Assembly (NCBI GenBank): GCA_024579835.1
Contig: CP102060.1
Coordinates: 3,137,558-3,201,557, forward strand
Direction: 5' to 3'
Source: Clostridiaceae bacterium HFYG-1003
GTDB taxonomy: Bacteria > Bacillota > Clostridia > Clostridiales > Clostridiaceae
Length of the DNA: 64,000 bases
Part shown: positions 61,159 to 64,000 of the stretch, piece by piece
How the letters are laid out: every line of letters begins with the position of its first letter
Numbering within the stretch: position 1 is the stretch's first letter
The notes under the pieces: model-generated
What the model saw: only the letters and a program-made list of their open reading frames with translations
Told to the model about the DNA's origin: nothing
Databases searched by the model: none
Translations under genes and position numbers: made by a program

Positions 61159-61234
61159 ACAAGTCAAAGTCACAAGTCAAAGTCATAAGTCACAGCACAA
61201 GTCACAAGTCACAGCCACAAGTCACAGCCACAAA
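61159..61234. repeat. Tandem repeats based on caagtcaca
   Basis: About eight imperfect units (caagtcaaagtca, caagtcacag, ccacaagtcacag). In the 766-bp gap before the next gene; the rest, 61283-61848, holds short AT-rich ORFs without ribosome sites and no recognisable gene. Confidence 0.75.
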
Positions 61235-61848
61235 ACCTCCAACTTAGCACACTGTCGATCCATAAGGTGACCAGAAGGAATTTGAAATATTCATGAATTT
61301 AATCCGGAGGGAGGTCAGCTGTAGAAATCAGGCGTGGAAAATCGGGGTCTGAATTATCAGGAATGCCTTCCTGTGCGCTTGATCAGGAGTGATACGGGAT
61401 TGTAATACAATCTTTCGGAAAAAGGCTAAAATGAAATCACCCGGAAGAAAGCTTATAATTAAGCTAAGAAGAGAATCCAGCTATCCGGACACCAGGATCA
61501 CGGAGTATGATCATTCGAACTGTCAATCAACGCCCCATGTTCCTTTTCGTCATTTCAAATTTTGAACAACCCATTATGTAGATATACAGAAGCAGACAGA
61601 CTGGCATCACTGAACTCAATCGGTACGATTCATATCAGATACATCAGATTTGAAAATACAGCCGGATATCACGACAAGCACCCTGAACTTGAAAATATTT
61701 GCGCAGCGCGATCGAAAAGGGATCAATTTCAGTATCACTGCATTTCACACTTTTCTTGGACTCCGCAACAATATCAGTCTTTCGATTGAAAGACTGGCAG
61801 GATACGGCGATTGCCGTCCGAAGATTGATCTTCGGGGAGGTAGAATTG

Positions 61849-62391
61849 ATGAAACGCTTTAAAACAGCCAGCGCCTGCCTGCTGCTGGTCAGCCTGAGCC
61901 TGATGCCGATGCAGGCACTGGCGGGTCAGGTCATGAAGACGACGATTGATTTAAGGCTGAGGGAAGCTCCCACCACAGCGTCTGAGACACTGGACATTAT
62001 CCCGAAGGGGACATCGCTTAATATTTTCAGTACCACCGGCACCTGGGCGAAAACCATCTATGACAGCACTTCGGGATACGCGGGCCTAAAGTACCTGGCA
62101 CCAACAGCTCAGTCCAAAATGGGTGTTGTGAAAACCACTCTGAATTTAAGGTCCGCCCCGTCGTTGACAGCCACCATTTTAAGGACCATTCCGAGCTATA
62201 CACCGATCCCGCTTTATGAAAAAAGCGGAACGTGGGTGAAGACGGTCTGGTCCGGAACAATCGGATGGGTCAGCCTGAATTACACCAAGCCCATTGACGG
62301 CTTGCCCAGAATGAAAACCACTACGAATCTGCGTCTGAGAAGCGGTCCGTCTACCAGCTACCCGATTCTGAGAACAGTTCCTACCGTATAG
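61849..62391 (+). pseudogene. Truncated paralogue of the SH3 deacetylase (SH3 domains only)
   Basis: A 180-residue exported protein: signal peptide (about 1-26), two full SH3 domains and the first half of a third, ending abruptly at LRTVPTV. It is homologous to the SH3 part of the gene at 59745-61082 (shared QVMKTTIDL, GLKYLAPTA, KTVWSG.IGWV). The rest of the third SH3 domain and the whole deacetylase are missing. Ribosome site ggggagg before ATG. It may still be translated as a small wall-binding protein. The truncation point lies about 50 bp from an IS66 remnant. Confidence 0.7.
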
Positions 62392-62439
62392 AACCGCAAG
62401 AAATCTGATGTTGAAAGCAGTGATTATAGTCGGATTAAT

Positions 62440-62760
62440 TAACGAACAAGCACCAAACCGCTTGACTGAAATCCAGTCAAATTGTTTGATGCTTGTTTTG
62501 AGATGGTCACAACTGACATCGTCGGCTTGGGCCACTTGAATTTTCCTGACTCCAAGCGATTATAAGAAAGGCGGAACCCCTTGAAATCCCACTCGATGAT
62601 CGTAATCTTATTGTGCTGCTTGTTAGAAAAAGACGAAACAGGCCCTCTCCATCAGATTCATTTCTAGAACCTCCTGAATTATAATCGTAAGCCCGGTTAC
62701 CGATCTGCGAAAGTCTACCGACTCAGGAATCAGGTGGATTTTGGCATCGGGTTTATATCC
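62440..62760 (-). pseudogene. IS66 family Orf2 (TnpB) remnant
   Basis: Minus-strand fragments match IS66 TnpB. One frame gives KIHLIPESVDFRRSVTGL ending in ACFVFF; after one extra base in a run of T's, the next frame gives SNKQHNKITIIEWDFKGF and then ESGKFKWPK. These are the conserved first and middle parts of IS66 Orf2, with at least one frameshift and likely a second near the end. No tnpA or tnpC is present, so the element is dead. Confidence 0.65.
62446..62500 (+). other. Long hairpin after the truncated SH3 gene
   Basis: ACAAGCACCAAA / TTTGATGCTTGT with inner TTGACTG/CAGTCAA, followed by TTTTG. It could end transcription of the truncated gene, or be a fortuitous structure within the IS66 remnant. 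Confidence 0.45.
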
Positions 62761-63378
62761 ACAGTAGTTGGACCAAGAAAACACTTCCACACTTAATGAT
62801 CCCATTGTCTCAGGAGTATAGAGATGTTTCTATTTGGTATCAATTAACCGCTTACCTTAAAATCCAAAAAAAACCCCCGAAAATGAGCGAAAAATGATTG
62901 GGATTACTCGACATCTACAAATTTATTGTTCTATATTTCGACCGAAAGAGGCTTGAATACTCAGGGTTAGCCTTATTCAGCAGTCTCTATGCAAATGCCT
63001 CTTAATAAAGTGGCATTTTTTTATGAACTCTATTGTAAACAGTAATATAAAGTGCATAATGAGATTAACGATTATTGGTATGATCGTCAAAAAATATACA
63101 AAAGTGGTAATTATTAATCTAATAAAGAACTGACTGGGCGTGCCCGTGAAATGGAAAGCAATTAGCCCTAATGGACATCCATCTTTGCCGGAAGAACTGC
63201 TTCCATATATTACGGAACAAGTCAATTAGAAGAAGTCATAGTTCTAAATAAAACCTGAATAAACGGCCTAGAACAAAATTAAAAGATCCTGGTAAAGGAG
63301 GCTTGGGACAAGTGGGGCCGATAATTGAATTGATACGGAGCAAGATCGATGGATACTTATGAAAGGGAGTGAAAAGTC
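62761..63378. other. Gap before the acyl-CoA synthetase gene
   Basis: About 620 bp of AT-rich sequence without a supported gene. A terminator-like hairpin (AAATGCC/GGCATTT then T's) lies at 62993-63022. A short plus-strand frame ending at 63229 (PEELLPYITEQVN) may be a gene fragment but I cannot assign it. Confidence 0.4.
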
Positions 63379-64000
63379 ATGTCAATCAAACCAAGCAAAG
63401 AACGACCTTGGATGAAATACTATCCAAGCGCTTTAATCGACGGGCTATCTGATCCGGAGTGTACACTAAATGAATACCTCAGACAAAATTGTCCGGGAGA
63501 GGATGTTACAGCAATCCATTATTACGGGAACGATATTTCATGGAAAGAGCTGTTTTTTCAAGCCGAGTCAGTAGCCCGCGCCCTTCGTGCGATCGGATTT
63601 GGGGAAGGAGATACCATTCCGGTATTCTTGAAGGCCGTTCCAGAGTTCGTATATCTGCTTCTGGCGGCCGAAAGAATCGGCGCGTCGTTACTGTGCAGAG
63701 ACAACACAGTGGAAGAAAATGTTGACGCCGTGTGCAAGGCCAAAGCCACTGTGATTTTTGCCCATGACTTTCTTTCCCAACAGGAGTTCAATCAATTTCG
63801 CAGTGTGGCGGGAGTCGATTTGGCAATCCTGCTGCCACCGATCAAAAATATAAGTGAACGAGGTGTACCGGAGCATATACGCAGATATGTGGGCTTGCAG
63901 TATCAAGAGTATCCAGCCTACGGCCCACAGACGCTCACATGGGATTGCTTTTTGGAACAAGGTAAACAGTTTGAGGGTACGGTGGAGGCTTCAAGAAACA
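63379..64000 (+). CDS. AMP-dependent acyl-CoA synthetase/ligase, N-terminal part (cut by window end)
   Basis: The first 207 residues of an ANL-superfamily adenylating enzyme. After MSIKPSKERPWMKYYP come LNEYLRQN, a SWKELFFQAESVARALRAIGF segment and FLKAVPEFVYLLLAAERIGA, which are the typical N-terminal blocks. The ATP-binding motif lies beyond the window. The start ATG has aaagggagtg 8 bp upstream. The frame stays open to the end of the window. Substrate unknown. Confidence 0.82.
   Translation, partial: MSIKPSKERPWMKYYPSALIDGLSDPECTLNEYLRQNCPGEDVTAIHYYGNDISWKELFFQAESVARALRAIGFGEGDTIPVFLKAVPEFVYLLLAAERIGASLLCRDNTVEENVDAVCKAKATVIFAHDFLSQQEFNQFRSVAGVDLAILLPPIKNISERGVPEHIRRYVGLQYQEYPAYGPQTLTWDCFLEQGKQFEGTVEASRN

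Noticed and set aside
62977-63225. 82-codon hydrophobic minus-strand ORF
   Set aside because: AT-rich sequence gives hydrophobic codons by chance. No ribosome site, and it overlaps a terminator-like hairpin.

Overview
The window is chromosomal DNA from a low-to-moderate-GC Gram-positive anaerobe-like bacterium, most likely class Clostridia of the Bacillota. The signs are the tmk-darA-holB-ricT order, an mcsA-mcsB-clpC cluster, a radA-yacL-ispD string, mrnC-rlmB ahead of the rpmG-secE-nusG-rplKAJL cluster, strong AGGAGG ribosome binding sites, TTG and GTG starts, and a PdaA-type deacetylase. No rRNA is present and there is one tRNA. I cannot name the genus from the sequence.

Layout. (1) 1-7.4 kb: an Orn/Lys/Arg decarboxylase cut by the window edge, thymidylate kinase, a TIM-barrel isomerase and RsgA on the minus strand, then darA, holB and ricT as one operon. 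(2) 7.7-11.6 kb: McsA (unusually short), McsB and ClpC, the arginine-phosphorylation proteolysis module. (3) 11.9-18.2 kb: PPK2 and a HAD phosphatase on the minus strand, then nagB-radA, yacL and ispD. (4) 18.5-20.8 kb: a two-repeat lipoprotein next to an ApbE flavin transferase lipoprotein. (5) 21-25 kb: rpsD, an EamA transporter, a 2H phosphoesterase, mrnC and rlmB. (6) 25.3-31.6 kb: tRNA-Thr, tuf copy 1, an unknown acidic protein, then rpmG, secE, nusG, rplK, rplA, rplJ and rplL with their RNA control elements. (7) 31.6-46 kb: an insert between rplL and rpoB that carries an IS1634-like element, a complete monoderm-type Tad/Flp pilus locus and wrbA. (8) 46-58 kb: rpoB, rpoC, rpsL, rpsG, fusA and tuf copy 2. 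(9) 58-64 kb: an orphan TadG-like protein, an SH3/PdaA-like cell wall deacetylase, its truncated paralogue, an IS66 remnant, and the start of an acyl-CoA synthetase.

The most interesting points are these. The Tad pilus locus separates rplL from rpoB, which are normally adjacent. The IS element lies between what look like the -35 and -10 boxes of the major pilin promoter, so it may act as an off switch. The lipoprotein beside ApbE carries two repeats ending in a motif that resembles a diverged FMN-attachment site. Many intergenic gaps hold short degenerate tandem repeats whose units differ from gap to gap.

All calls come from reading the sequence and the translated frames. No database search was run. 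Promoter and RNA-structure calls are by eye.
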